Shown: positions 1 through 10,440, counted from the stretch's first letter. The stretch: 64,000 nucleotides of DNA from Natronorubrum bangense (GCF_004799645.1 NZ_CP031309.1:1-64000), one strand, 5' to 3'. The notes: generated by a model not told the origin, from the letters alone. Made by a program: numbers and translations.

Positions 1-444
1 ATGAGAGAATTATCACGCGACGAAATTGATGAGATGCTCGTTCGGAACGGAATCGGAGTCCTAGCGGTGGTTGACGAGGGGATTCCGTACGCGATTCCAA
101 TGTCGTTTGGGTATCAGGGTGACGAAATGACGTTTGCGATGCAGTGGGGAACCGGGTATGGAGGACGGAAAAGCAAAGCAATTCGATCAAATTCGAACGT
201 CTGCTTCACCATCTACGAACAGGATTCAGACGTACCTGAGACATGGCGCAGTGTGGTTGTTACTGGCGAAATATACGAGATTTCTGAGGAGAATCAGGTT
301 GAGGCGTTTTCGAGTTTAGCCACAAATGCTGAGTTCGCTTCTGATTTAGAAATGTGGGGAATCCCATTTGAAGAGATTGAGATGAGCCTATTTGGGTTGA
401 ACACCGAAGACTGTGAAGGGCGTGAGTTTTCATCGATTAAGTAG
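1..444 (+). CDS. PPOX-type flavin-nucleotide-binding protein
   Basis: A 147-residue protein of the pyridoxamine 5'-phosphate oxidase-like (split-barrel flavin-binding) superfamily. The family shape is visible: an N-terminal helix (RELSRDEIDEML), a first strand pair containing GVLAVVDEGIPYAIPMSFGY, a basic stretch (GGRKSKAIRSN) where FMN phosphate usually binds, and a central strand with WRSVVVTGEI. In haloarchaea such proteins are usually annotated only as PPOX family; FMN or F420 binding is possible and the substrate is unknown. The ATG sits on the first base of the window, so an earlier start cannot be excluded. It converges on a paralogue at 536-1000, and a third paralogue lies at 24102-24593. 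Confidence 0.85.
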   Translation: MRELSRDEIDEMLVRNGIGVLAVVDEGIPYAIPMSFGYQGDEMTFAMQWGTGYGGRKSKAIRSNSNVCFTIYEQDSDVPETWRSVVVTGEIYEISEENQVEAFSSLATNAEFASDLEMWGIPFEEIEMSLFGLNTEDCEGREFSSIK

Positions 445-455
445 AGCGGCTTCTT

Positions 456-500
456 GTGACATCCTCCCACCGACTAAAGTCGTGGGTTTTCTCGCCTAAT
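456..500. repeat. IS200/IS605-type terminal hairpin relic
   Basis: The 45 bases between two convergent PPOX genes start with GTGACATCCTCCCACC and form a hairpin (CCCACCGAC, loop TAAA, GTCGTGGG) followed by a T-rich run. GTGACATCCTC plus a short stem is the usual subterminal end of haloarchaeal IS200/IS605 (IS1341-type) elements. No transposase is adjacent, so it is a solo end or MITE-like scar. It may also act as a bidirectional terminator for the two genes. Confidence 0.5.
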
Positions 501-535
501 GTGTATAAGCATCGTCCGTCAGGGCAAGCAGTATG

Positions 536-1000
536 TCAATTTTCTTGTGTCGGCACGTTTTCACCGCGACGGCCGGACAGCGTCTCGATTTCGATTTCGT
601 ACCAGGATTTGTCAAACGTCTCTTTGTCCATCCAGCGGACATCACCCGCAGCGTCGTCGGCGCGACTGAAAAACAGGGCAGCAACTCGGTTCGAGACTTT
701 TTCTGGCGGGATACGGTGAATCGACCCAGTTACGATGACACTCGCCCATGTCGTCTGATCTTGGAAGTCGTATGTCGAGAGCGTTACCTCTTCGCTCGTT
801 GAGGCGAACTGCTCTTTTTTGCTCGAGTCAGTCGAGACGAACTCTATTACGATTCGATCGTAGGCCTCGTCGTAGCCATACGAGATTGGTAGTCCGTACG
901 CCCGGTTTTCGTTCGCCAGAGAGAGCGTTCCGTTCCCTCGCTGCTCGAGAAACGCGATCGCTTCAGCAGTCGACAGCGAGTAGCCAATTTGGTCGTGCAT
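536..1000 (-). CDS. PPOX-type flavin-nucleotide-binding protein (paralogue)
   Basis: A 154-residue PPOX-superfamily protein, convergent with the gene at 1-444. It shows the same order of elements: N-terminal helix (LSTAEAIAFLEQ), strands with GNGTLSLANENRAYGLPISYGY, a hydrophobic strand (DRIVIEFVS), a Ser/Lys-rich turn (STDSSKKEQ), and WASVIVTGSIHRI matching WRSVVVTGEI of its neighbour. The C-terminal segment (SWYEIEIETLSGRRGE) is the usual last strand. Probable FMN or F420 binding is family knowledge; no substrate can be read. The two genes look like diverged copies rather than a recent duplication. The 230 bases downstream toward 1231 hold only the promoter region of the pilus locus. Confidence 0.85.
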   Translation of the reverse strand: MHDQIGYSLSTAEAIAFLEQRGNGTLSLANENRAYGLPISYGYDEAYDRIVIEFVSTDSSKKEQFASTSEEVTLSTYDFQDQTTWASVIVTGSIHRIPPEKVSNRVAALFFSRADDAAGDVRWMDKETFDKSWYEIEIETLSGRRGENVPTQEN

Positions 1001-1230
1001 GCCACTAGCGTATCAGCAAGGCAGAAAAAGACCACGGTGGTGGTGTCGGTGCAACGACTTACAGAAATTCGAGGCAAAAGCCTCGTCGTTCACTGAGAAG
1101 AGAACGCTGATCCGTAGAGTGACTGTTTGTTTGGTCTCAAACGGGTTTAAGTCTATAAGTTAGTAATCGACACTATTCAACTCCCTGTTGATTGTGATGC
1201 GACCCAACTGCATGGACTCTACATACGAAC

Positions 1231-2980
1231 ATGGCTGACGAGACGCCCGCATTCGAGCGTGAACACGACGACAATGGGACCGACAGGGAAGAGAGTGTGT
1301 CAACAGAATCGACTGTATTTGAGTCGATCACCAACGGTGCGACAAGCGACGCTATTGATGAGATTCTCTCATCGGCACAAACGCACTCGAGACCGCTGTT
1401 CGAGAAGGACCCGCTCGAACCGCCCCATGAGCCAACAATCGACGAGACGTTTTTTGAGTTCGACTACCTCGAGCAATACCGCTGTGAGGAGTGGACTTGG
1501 GTCAACGAGCCCTACGCCTACCTTGCAACCGTCTTCGACAGTTCGACAGAGGAGCCTCATCTCTGGGTCGTCGAACCAACCTTAGATCAGTTCGAGCAGT
1601 ACGTTCGTGACGACCTCGAGGAGACACTACGACGCAAACTACTGTACGCCGACGAGACCGGCGAAGGACCGTCTCAGCAGGTTTTCGACAAAAAAGCGAG
1701 ACAGCTTATTCAAAAACAGGCTGAATCGGTCTCAGAGACATCGCTGCACAAGATTCTCTACTATCTGCGTCGGGACTTCATTGGCTACGGGACTATCGAT
1801 CCGTTGATGCGTGCCGAAGCAGTCGAAGACATTTCGTGTAGCGGCGCAGACATTCCGTTGTACGTCTATCACCGCGAACACGGAAACGTGGCGACAAACC
1901 GTCGACTCGGTGCAGACCAACTCGATTCGTACGTCCTACGACTCGCCAACGAGCCGGAAAACATCTCTCAGTATCGACTCCGCTCGTCGATGCGAGTCTT
2001 CCTGATGGGTCTCGCATGCAGGCAACGCTGGGTGGCGACGTGACGACACGAGGATCGAACTTCACGATCCGAAACTTTACCGACACGCCGTTTACTCCAG
2101 TCGAGTTGGTCGACTTCGGTACGTTCAGCGTCGAGCAGATGGCCTTTTTCTGGTTTGCCGTCCAGAACAACCGTTCGTTGTTGTTCGCCGGGGCGACAGG
2201 ATCGGGAAAGACGACGAGCATGAACTCAATGTCGTTTTTTATCCCACCGCAGAGCAAGGTCGTCTCTATCGAGGATACGCCCGAGCTGTCGTTACCACAC
2301 GACAACTGGATTCAAAGCGTCTCACGAGAGCCGACTGGCGATCGGGAACGCGGCGAAGTGTCGATGTACAACCTCCTAAACTCGAGTCTACGACAGCGAC
2401 CCGAATACATCCTTGTCGGAGAGATTCGAACGGATCCGCGGGTCGCCTCGACGTTTTTCCAGGCGATTTCGACTGGCCACACGGCGTATACGACGTTCCA
2501 CGCGAACTCGATACAGGGGCTATTGAGTCGGATGCAAAACGAGCCTCTGGCCGTTCCCGGACAGATGCTTGCCGAACTCGACCTCGTCTCGATCCAGAAG
2601 CAGGTCCGTGTCGATGGACAAACCGTCCGCCGAAACGACGAAATCGTCGAGATCATCTCCCGAAATGACGACCCGGGACGTTACAGACCAGTGCGGTCTT
2701 CGAGCGTGATCCGGCTGCCGACCGGTTCGACCAAGCACGGACCTCACGAACACTCGAGGACATCCGCGAGGAACGTGGCTGGTCATCGAACCGCGTCGAA
2801 ACCGAACTCCAGCGGCGACGGGACGTCCTCGAGTATCTACTCGAGAACGGTCTCGATGACTACGATGTGGTCGTCCGAGCAACGACGATGTTCGCCCGCC
2901 AGCCCGATACCGTCGTCGACCTCGTCCACGACAACGTCCTCGAGACCAGACTTCGTGAGTCGATGGAGGAGCCAACGTGA
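1231..2980 (+). pseudogene. type IV pilus assembly ATPase (PilB/GspE-like), frameshifted
   Basis: A secretion ATPase of the archaeal type IV pilus/T2SS family that would power pilus assembly at the membrane. The N-terminal part (1231 to about 1975) has the linker region FDYLEQYRCEEW and the long NTD. The ATPase core continues in another frame from about 1975 with PLVDASLPDGSRMQATLG, Walker A GATGSGKTT, Asp box SIEDTPELS, Walker B ILVGEIRTDP and His box GHTAYTTFHA. A second shift near 2685 puts the C-terminal region (VFERDPAADRFDQ through LRESMEEPT) in a third frame ending at the TGA of 2978-2980. Both shifts equal loss of one base (or gain of two). No in-frame stop interrupts the composite reading, so decay is recent or the region is misassembled. 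It overlaps the start of the next gene. Confidence 0.85.
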
Positions 2981-5013
2981 GCGGAGACACGTGGCGTGTC
3001 GACGACGATCAGTCGCTCGACGGGACTGCTGGCGATGACGAGCCGAACGGCGTCGACGACAGGTCAACGGCAGCTGAGCGAGGCCGAGCTGCGTTCAGTA
3101 ACGACCACGGTCGGCTACGTTCGTGGTTCAAACGGCGTTCGGAGCGGTATACTGGATTGGAGCGACAGCTCGCACAGGCTCGGCTTTCAACGGCCGTCGA
3201 TGCGTACCTCGCAGAGAGTGCCGTGGCGAGTCTGAAAGCCGCTCTCGGCGGCGCGATGCTCATCACTGTCGTACTCACCGTTGTGGCCCTGGCTGATGCT
3301 TTTATATTTGAGGGGGCTGGCCTCACATCGGTGAACGGCAGCGCTGGCCGTCGGCTCCGTCTCGGCCGGAGCGCTCGCTTGTGGCAGCGCAGTGTGGGCC
3401 TTTCGGGTTCATTACCAGCCACGTCGCCTCGTTGCAGCGCGTCGAAGCGAGATTGGGCTTGGACTGCCCTCAGCAGTTACATTTCTGTATGCCATGACCG
3501 GCGGCGGCGTCGATATCATCACCGCGATCCGGTCGCTGGCGGATGAAGACGAGGTATGGAGAGATTGCAGCTGAGTTCAGCCAGATCGTTCGCGAGATGG
3601 ATCTCCTCGGTGCCGACTTCCAGACTGCGATTGCTCGAGCAAGCGATCAAACGCCGAGCGAGAATCTTCAACAGTTCTTGGACAATATCCTCGGTGTACT
3701 GGAGTCGGGCGGAGACGTCAGCAGATTTCTCGAGGATGAAATCGACGAACAGGCCGAGCTCGCCCTCCAGCAACAGGAGACGTTTATCGAACGGCTCGGT
3801 TTACTGAGCGAGGTGTTCATCGCCGCGTTCGTCGCCGGGCCGTTGTTTCTGATCATCACGCTGTTAGTCATCGGCCTACTCGGCGGGATCAGCGTTCTCG
3901 AGATCATCGTTGTGATCTATGTCGTCTTGCCGTTGTGTGCGGCTGGATTCTTCCTGCTGGTCGATCTGGTCGCACAACCACAGCAGCTGACCCCATCAGT
4001 GTCGAGTGACACATCACAGCGAACGAACGGTCACAGTGAGGGCAGCCCGGTCACAACCGATTCGTCGCTGGACGACGACCCTCGATATCAGGCGTACCAA
4101 CAGACCCGCTTCCGGGCGAGAGTCCGCGAGCGACTCTCGAATGCAGTCGAATACGTTACCCGACAGCCGGCATACGGATTCGGCCTGACAGCGCCACTTG
4201 GGATTCTTTTTGCCGCCGGTGTCATCCTCGCCGGCGTGGTTCAGCCAACGGCCACCGAAACCGTTGCACGACCAGTGTGGACGACGGTCTGGCTGGCTAT
4301 TCTCCCGGGCCTCATCACGACTGTTCCCATCTCATTACTGTACGAACGCAACCGCCGGCGTGAGCGCGCCGTTATCGACCAGTTCCCGGACGTCCTGGAG
4401 ACACTGGCGAACGCAAACCGCATGGGCGTTCCGCTCACTGCCGCGTTCAAACAAGTATCACGTTCGGGCGGCAGTCCATTGCAGGGCGAACTTACGACGG
4501 TTCGAAACGATATTGTCTGGAACCAAGATCCCTCGAAGGCGTTCCGTCGCCTCGCTGATCGGTTGCCGATCCCTCGAGTCGCCCCGACGTTGACGATCGT
4601 CGCCGAGGGTAATCGAATCAGTGGCGAACTGCACGAGGTCCTCGAAATCGCAGGCAAGGAGTTGCGGATTTACGCACGTCAGGAGTCGGCTCGACGAAGT
4701 GAAGTGAGCCCATACCTGGCGATCGTCTTCATCGGATCTTGTCTACCTGTTCGTCATCGTCGTATTGAACGCAAGCTTCCTTGGACCGATGGCTGAGACT
4801 ACTGTTCCCGACACTGACCAAGCAGCGATGGCGCCAGCAACACTCTCGATCGACGTCGACGTGTATCGAACGGTCTTCTTTCATTCGGCACTTATTCAGG
4901 GGATCGTGGCCGGACTGATCGGTGGCAAGCTCACCGAAAACAGCCTTCTGAGTGGCCTGAAGTATGCGATTGCGCTGACGGTACTCATCACCGGGGTGTT
5001 TCTCATCGTATGA
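2977..5013 (+). pseudogene. type IV pilus membrane protein (PilC/TadC-like), frameshifted
   Basis: Polytopic inner-membrane platform protein that partners the preceding ATPase; the ATG overlaps that gene's TGA, as in an intact pilB-pilC operon. The reading is spread over four frame segments: 2977 to about 3345 (basic N-terminus, first TM ALGGAMLITVVLTVVALADA), about 3345-3560 (SVSAGALACGSAVWAF, then the T2SSF signature LPSAVTFLYAMTGGGVD), 3560 to about 4740 (YGEIAAEFSQIVREMDLLG, TM pairs, and the second T2SSF repeat FPDVLETLANANRMGVPLT), and about 4740-5013 (VYLFVIVVLNASFLGPMAE and last TMs). Each of the three shifts equals gain of one base or loss of two. The encoded order of elements is otherwise complete for the family, so the gene was functional in a recent ancestor. 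Confidence 0.85.
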
Positions 5014-6575
5014 CCTTCCACAACGGATTCGACGATCGTGCCGTCTCGCCGCTTATCGGTGCCATTCTCTTACTCGCGATCCTCGTCGCCTTACTTGGTC
5101 TGTTACAGCTAAATGCGGTGCCCGCCCTGACGGTCAGACAGAGTTCGAGCACAACCAACACGTCCAGGGCGAACTGAAAGACCTCACAGCAGGCATCGAG
5201 CGAACGGCGACGACCGGGACAGGTGAGTCCGTCGCGATCACCCCTGGCGTGCGCTATCCGTCTCGAGTGGTGCTGGTGAATCCACCACCGGCATCTGGCA
5301 CTATCAGAACAGCGTCGGCGAGCAATCTAACTATCGACGGCGCCCACGCGAACGGTGCGACGGGCGACTACTGGAACGGCTCGAACAAGTCGATCCCGAC
5401 GCGTCAGATCATCTACGAGCCACACTACAACGAGTACGACAACGCTCCGGAAACGGTGCTCGAACTGGGTGCCGTGTACAACCGAGTTGATGACACGACG
5501 ATCGCAACCGGAGACCGCGGCGTCATCGACGGTCGAACACTCTCACTCACGAGCGTTTCGGGTGAGTACCGCCACACTGGCGTCGATCGAACGCTCGTCG
5601 ATCTCACTCCCTCGAGCACCGAGACCAGAACGGTCACCGTTACCGACCGCGAGAACCCGATCACGCTGACGCTCCCAACCGACCTCGACGAATCCGAGTG
5701 GGAGTCACTGCTCGAGTCCGAGTACGATCCGGACGGTGACGAGGACAACGACCGCTACGTCACCGACTACAGCTGTACGAGCGAGGCGCCTGGGTCGTGT
5801 GGCGAACTCACCGTGACGTTACAGCCAGATGCGACCTATGAACTCCACCTCGCTCAGGTTGGCGTGGGCCACAGCTCGGTGGCACAGACACCGACATACC
5901 TCACCGATGTAGTAGGAACGAGACGAGTATCCGTGCGGGAACCCAGCAACGACTCGTCACTGAAGCCCGAGACGAACTCGACAATCCGGTTAGCGGCGTC
6001 TCGGTCACCGCCGATGTCGTCTCCGGTCCGGGTACGGTTCGAACACCCGATCAGCGCTCGGATACCGACGGCCGGACGGCCTTCATTTATGACGCACCCG
6101 AGATTGTCGACGGTGTGAACCAGTAACTGTCGAGGCAACGTTTGGGGACGGTGCCGCCGAGCGAACAGTGACGTTTACGTTTCATGTCTGGGGTGAGTCA
6201 ACTGAAGAGGAATTAGAAGATCCTGCTGATGAATCGGAGCCAGATGATCCATCTGAACGGGACGGTCCGACAATACAGATCACGAACGTCGACGATCAGA
6301 GCAATCCAGTGTTCGATAGTTACGAGGTGACAGCTGAGATGGAGAGTGTCGAGGCTGATCTCTCACGTGTCGAGTTCGAGCTCATCGATTCGACGACCGG
6401 CGACGTCCTCGAGACAGAGATCGATTCGACGGTTTCTGGCACCAGTGCGACGGTCACACAACGACTCGAGCGACGAGCGGGCCCCGGATCCAGTAGCGAG
6501 TATCGAATCAGTGCGGTCGTCTACACTACCGATGGTATGAGTACGTCCGACGAGTGGGTGCCTGACTCACCGTAG
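5010..6575 (+). pseudogene. pilin-like secreted surface protein of the pilus operon, frameshifted
   Basis: The ATG at 5010 overlaps the TGA of the pilC-like gene. The N-terminus FDDRAVSPLIGAILLLAI resembles an archaeal class III (prepilin-type) signal: charged n-region, then a hydrophobic stretch. The protein then shifts frame near 5120 into FEHNQHVQGELKDLTAGIER and a long Asp/Thr-rich extracellular region (GVRYPSRVVLVNPPPASGT, YNEYDNAPETVLELG). It shifts again near 5910 into NETSIRAGTQQRLVTEARDE, and near 6125 into VTVEATFGDGAAERTVTFTF with an Ig-like tail ending at 6575. This third gene commonly follows PilB/PilC-type genes in haloarchaea; its role is not established here. Three shifts, each equal to loss of one base or gain of two, make it non-functional as written. 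Confidence 0.75.
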
Positions 6576-6653
6576 CGATTCACCGCAATTTGTTCATTCA
6601 AACCAGACATTCAACACCCTCGAGATTATTACAACTGGATTCATAGAGACGGT

Positions 6654-8171
6654 ATGGCTGTTTCGACGGGGATCGATAAGTTAGACGAGATCCTCGATGG
6701 TGGGTTCCAAGAGAATCGAACGGTCCTCGTTACTGGGCCACCGGGAACCGGCAAATCGACACTCTCGATGAACTTCTTACAGGCTGGACTCGAGGAGGGA
6801 TCACCCTGTACGTACGTAAGTACCGAACAGACACTTGATGAGTTGCGTGATACATTCGAGCCGTTCTCGTTCGATCTCGAAAACGAGCTGCTGACCGTCA
6901 TCTCACTCCATGCTCGTCCGGGAAGTGGATCCGAACAGTATGAACGGGGAACGATCGTCGAGACGCACGGCACGGATCGATCTGACGACGGGGAACAGTA
7001 TCTCCTCCGAACGCTAGAGGGAACCAACGAGATTGACGACCACCGCATTGAGTTCTCCCCGTCGAACCTTCGCGAGTTCTTTCGGTTGAACGTGTCTGGC
7101 GATCGTGTAGTCATCGACAGCATCTCCGGCCTCCAAAGCGTCAGTCAAAACGACAACACGTACCGTCGACTCCTGTTGGACCTTATCCAACTCCTGAACA
7201 ATCATCACGACGCGACAGCGGTGTTCACTGCGGAATCATCACAGCCACAGTACGACAACAATCCCCTCGGCCAGTTCTCCGCCGATGAACTGACCCAATA
7301 CAACTTACACGGCGTTATTCGCCTCCATCGCGAGCGGCTCCGCGGGTCAGACCGGCGCTTGCTCGAAGTCACAAAGATGCGCGGTGTCGATTACGATTCT
7401 CGACAGTTCGAGTTAGTCTTCGACAACGGCGGTATTCGTATCCTCCCGGAAAACCGGACGTTCAGTTCCGAGTTTCTGGTCGCCAACCACATTCCAACCG
7501 GCATTGACGGATTGGATTCATTACTTGGCGGCGGATTCTTAGCTGGCGAGAGTACGGTTCTCCAGCACGATGGAAAGGCCGAGGTCGGTGGGATTCTCTA
7601 CATCATTCTCTCGAATCTACTTTCATCGGACATGTCGGTCGCGCTCTTGCCCCGTATCGACTCACAGCCACTGTTCCCACAGTCGGTTTTCGAGCGCCTT
7701 GGCACGTCGATGGACGACCTCCTTGATGCCGATCGGCTGTTCGTCTTCGACCACAACGGCGTATGGGAAGACCACCAGAATATCTTCAAATCTATCGCGG
7801 ACGAGCGTGGCATCAAAGACGCAATGACGACGGTCCATAACCGTTCCCGTGGCGACGGGGTCGTCATGGCACTCGATACGAACACGCTGGCACACATGCT
7901 CGGCGCGGAACCAACGCGACGGGTTTGCTCGTGGCTCCAATCAACTGTCCTCTCCCCGTCTGATACCGTCGTCGACATTCATAATCCAGCACTCCTACAG
8001 GAAGATCTCACAACGTTTCATGTCGATACCGCATCACAGGTTCTCGAGACGTGGTTGAACGACAGCGGACTACAGTACGTCCAACTCCGGAAGAGTTCGA
8101 CCGGGGATGTTGGGGCCGTTCGACTCATCGAATATCTCGATAGGTCGCCGTACGTCAGAGTCGTCACGTGA
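6654..8171 (+). CDS. KaiC-like RecA-superfamily ATPase with degenerate second half
   Basis: A 505-residue protein of the KaiC/RadA-like family, probably a soluble ATP-dependent signalling or regulatory protein. The N-terminal domain begins STGIDKLDEILDGGF and has a full Walker A (GPPGTGKST, residues 28-36) and a hydrophobic strand ending in Asp (VVIDSISGLQS). A second copy starts near residue 280 (IPTGIDGLDSLLGGGF), but its P-loop region (QHDGKAEVGG) lacks GKS/T, so only the first domain should hydrolyse ATP. Double KaiC domains are standard in this family; loss of the second P-loop is less so. It follows the broken pilus operon by 78 bases in the same direction but is intact. Circadian function should not be assumed from the family name. 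Confidence 0.85.
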   Translation: MAVSTGIDKLDEILDGGFQENRTVLVTGPPGTGKSTLSMNFLQAGLEEGSPCTYVSTEQTLDELRDTFEPFSFDLENELLTVISLHARPGSGSEQYERGTIVETHGTDRSDDGEQYLLRTLEGTNEIDDHRIEFSPSNLREFFRLNVSGDRVVIDSISGLQSVSQNDNTYRRLLLDLIQLLNNHHDATAVFTAESSQPQYDNNPLGQFSADELTQYNLHGVIRLHRERLRGSDRRLLEVTKMRGVDYDSRQFELVFDNGGIRILPENRTFSSEFLVANHIPTGIDGLDSLLGGGFLAGESTVLQHDGKAEVGGILYIILSNLLSSDMSVALLPRIDSQPLFPQSVFERLGTSMDDLLDADRLFVFDHNGVWEDHQNIFKSIADERGIKDAMTTVHNRSRGDGVVMALDTNTLAHMLGAEPTRRVCSWLQSTVLSPSDTVVDIHNPALLQEDLTTFHVDTASQVLETWLNDSGLQYVQLRKSSTGDVGAVRLIEYLDRSPYVRVVT

Positions 8172-8393
8172 TCAGAGTCGAGGACTTCCGCTATTTTATA
8201 TGCGGAGCAGGCGCAAAACACCGCCGTTCACTCTAGAAGAGTGTCATAGAAGTCTTCCCACAGTGGCGATTCCACTCGCTCTTTCGGTGAACTGGTCCCC
8301 AAGAAGATCTGTGAACTGACTTTCAATTGGTCAACTGCCCCGATCTCAAGGGTCAGGGTTTCCGCCCTGTACCGCCTATGAATATCCTAATAT

Positions 8394-8744
8394 TCAGGTG
8401 TCTTTCTCACGAATACTGTACGAGGTGGGGTTAATCGTCGGCCCCAACATAATCAGGACGGTAATATCTTCGGTAATCTTGAAAAAGTCGTGTTCGAGGG
8501 CGGGTTCGACGTGGACGAGGTCGCCCGCTTCGATATCATAAGTCTCATCGCCGATCCTCATTTTGCCCGACCCCGAAAGTACGTAATACAGTTCCACCTC
8601 GTTGTGAGGGTTCTTCGGGGCAGCGGTGTCGGCGGGGTACTTACCAACTTCAACGGTGATCGGCCCAGCATCGAGGACATCTCTGTGTTGGAGTGCGTCC
8701 GGTTCAAGATCATTGATTGTCTCAGTAATTGAAACGCAAGTCAT
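8394..8744 (-). CDS. small cupin-domain protein
   Basis: A single-domain cupin_2 protein of 116 residues. Motif 1 is visible as PHNEVELYYVLSGSGKMRIG and motif 2 as AGDLVHVEPALEHDF; His and Glu in motif 1 and His in motif 2 are the usual metal ligands. The first metal-binding histidine is followed by NEVE rather than the classic HxH, which is common in cupin_2 proteins. Enzymatic or sugar-binding roles occur in the family, and none can be chosen here. It is monocistronic, convergent with the KaiC-like gene, and is bounded on its promoter side by insertion-sequence debris starting near 8790. Confidence 0.8.
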   Translation of the reverse strand: MTCVSITETINDLEPDALQHRDVLDAGPITVEVGKYPADTAAPKNPHNEVELYYVLSGSGKMRIGDETYDIEAGDLVHVEPALEHDFFKITEDITVLIMLGPTINPTSYSIREKDT

Positions 8745-8836
8745 GCAATATCGCTTCAGGACTGGATCGGCTTAACGCTTCTACGACAGTTGACATCCTC
8801 CCCGCTCTGAACAGTAGACGCCGAACCTAATTCACA

Positions 8837-9972
8837 ATGCTGCTGGTGAGGGTGTCTATGGTGAAGACAACCGAAGCAAAACAGGTCTGTCACGCCGCAT
8901 CGCCCCTTCTTTATCCAGAACTTGACTTTGAGATCAAATCCTGTGGGACGTACACGAGAGAGGACTTTCTCGAAGTCCTCTCTCGTATCGCTTTCGAGCA
9001 GGAATTTGCCAACACAGGCGGAAAAACACACCAGTTGAATCGGAATGAGCCGGTTGACGTCACATCCACAGCTCGAAACCCACTTGGAAAATCACTCCTT
9101 TACCACCTTCGAAATCTGGAAGCGGACGCCATCGACGAGCAGTTCGATGGCGTCCGCGATGATCTCTTCGAGGTCCTTCGGAAACGTCGACTGTTGACCA
9201 GCTGTGTCGACGTCGCGATCGACCTTCACGAATGGCGGTTCTATGGCTCAGCCGAGACAGATCATGTTCTCGTCACTTATCCTGACCAGGAAACGAATCG
9301 GACGTATTGTTTTGCAACACTGTGTATCGTGGCACCTAGAACACGATTTACGCTTGCGGTGCTCCCGCTCGAAGAGAACGGCTTTCGCGCCAAGCGCGAA
9401 GCCGTTCGAACGCTGCTGGATACCGCCCAGCAGTACATCTCACTCAGACACATATCTATCTCGACCGTGGCTTCTACCAGGTCCACGTTGTCGCAGAATT
9501 GGAACAGCTCGGTGTCGATTACATCGTTCGTGCGCGTCCGAGCAAAGGAATGAAAGACCGTCTCAGCGCCGGCGCTGAGACTGTTGTCGACGACTATCTC
9601 ATGCAGCGCAAGCGGAAACCGACCGCATCGGCACCTGTAACAGTCTTTGCAGTCCCTCATCGCTCAAAAGAGGACGAGCACGTGTGGTTTGTCACGAATC
9701 GAGAGATAGCACCTGAGGCCGCTCGAGCGTACGCGGCGGCGTTCCGCCGCCGCTGGGGAATTGAAACCTCCTATCGCCAAATCGGAGACTTTCTTCCGAG
9801 AACGTCGTCGCCGACGTTCTCGGTGCGGCTGTTCTACTTTCTATTCGCAGTTGCGCTGTACAATCTCTGTGTTCTGGCGAACGTTCTCGTTACAGAGGGA
9901 GCGATTCCAGGAAAACCATCGATCTCGACGAGGACCTTCCGTGAATTCGTGCTCCTGACCGGCTACGGATAG
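8837..9972 (+). pseudogene. IS4-superfamily (ISH3-like) DDE transposase, frameshifted
   Basis: The first part, 8837 to about 9452, encodes an N-terminal domain and the first catalytic region with VDVAIDLHEWRFYG. The reading then shifts (equal to loss of one base) into YLDRGFYQVHVVAELEQLG, the second catalytic Asp region, and continues to RRRWGIETSYRQIGDF with the Y-x2-R-x3-E signature of IS4-like transposases. The order of D, D and E and the Y-R-E signature support the superfamily; assignment to the ISH3 group is by resemblance. An alternative start is the ATG at 8858. I could not recognise terminal inverted repeats. GTTGACATCCTCCCCGC just upstream (about 8789) belongs to IS605-type debris, as does the TnpB fragment downstream, so this element sits inside a nest of older insertions. 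Confidence 0.8.
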
Positions 9973-10091
9973 ACCGCTCTCTGAGTCGACCGAGCAGATC
10001 GGTCAGGAAGAAGCAAAGCGAGTGACAACGCTTCGGAGCGCCGCTGTACGGCGCTCCTTCGCTTCTTTGATCGTGACGCTTCAGCTATCGC

Positions 10092-10440
10092 ATGCTGGTA
10101 CCACCAACTACTGGAACGAACAAAAGATTCTCAGATTGTTTGGACCGTTGCTTCGGCAACTACTGTGAAGGGCGGGGTTTTGCGCCTGTTCATCCCATAA
10201 CCGGCACGGTGGGCAGTTCGAGTGCCAATCGTGTGGGAAGTCGAACTACGCGGATTACCAGAAATGAGGCGAAGAACGTTGCGGAGTTGTATCTCCGGCG
10301 GGGCCATCAGCCGTCCAGTCGGAGGAGCGTCAGTCAATACGCTCTGAAGTCAGGAGCGAGGACGCCGAGTCAGTCGGATACACCGACTCACCCTTTAGGG
10401 GTTAGAGGCCGAGTTCACTGACAAGCCCCGCACCACCGTG
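10092..10440 (+). pseudogene. TnpB (IS1341/IS605 OrfB) C-terminal remnant
   Basis: A decayed 3' end of a TnpB gene. In broken frames one can read HNRHGGQFECQSCGKSNYAD, the zinc-ribbon of TnpB (CxxC), then EAKNVAELYLRRGHQ, SRRSVSQYALKSG and a tail like GLEAEFTDKPRTTVRGAV, all characteristic of haloarchaeal IS1341-type OrfB C-termini. A stop and frame changes lie between the pieces, and the N-terminal RuvC-like part is missing, so it is non-functional. The sequence between 9972 and 10092 contains a hairpin-rich stretch (GGAGCGCCGC TGTA CGGCGCTCC) that is probably part of the neighbouring transposase element. Confidence 0.7.

Noticed and set aside
6654..8171. Circadian clock function for the KaiC-like protein
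   Set aside because: No kaiA or kaiB is present; the family is large and mostly non-clock in archaea.
8745..10091. Terminal inverted repeats for the frameshifted IS4-like transposase
   Set aside because: Comparison of 8745-8836 with 9973-10100 gave only weak similarity; ends could not be supported.
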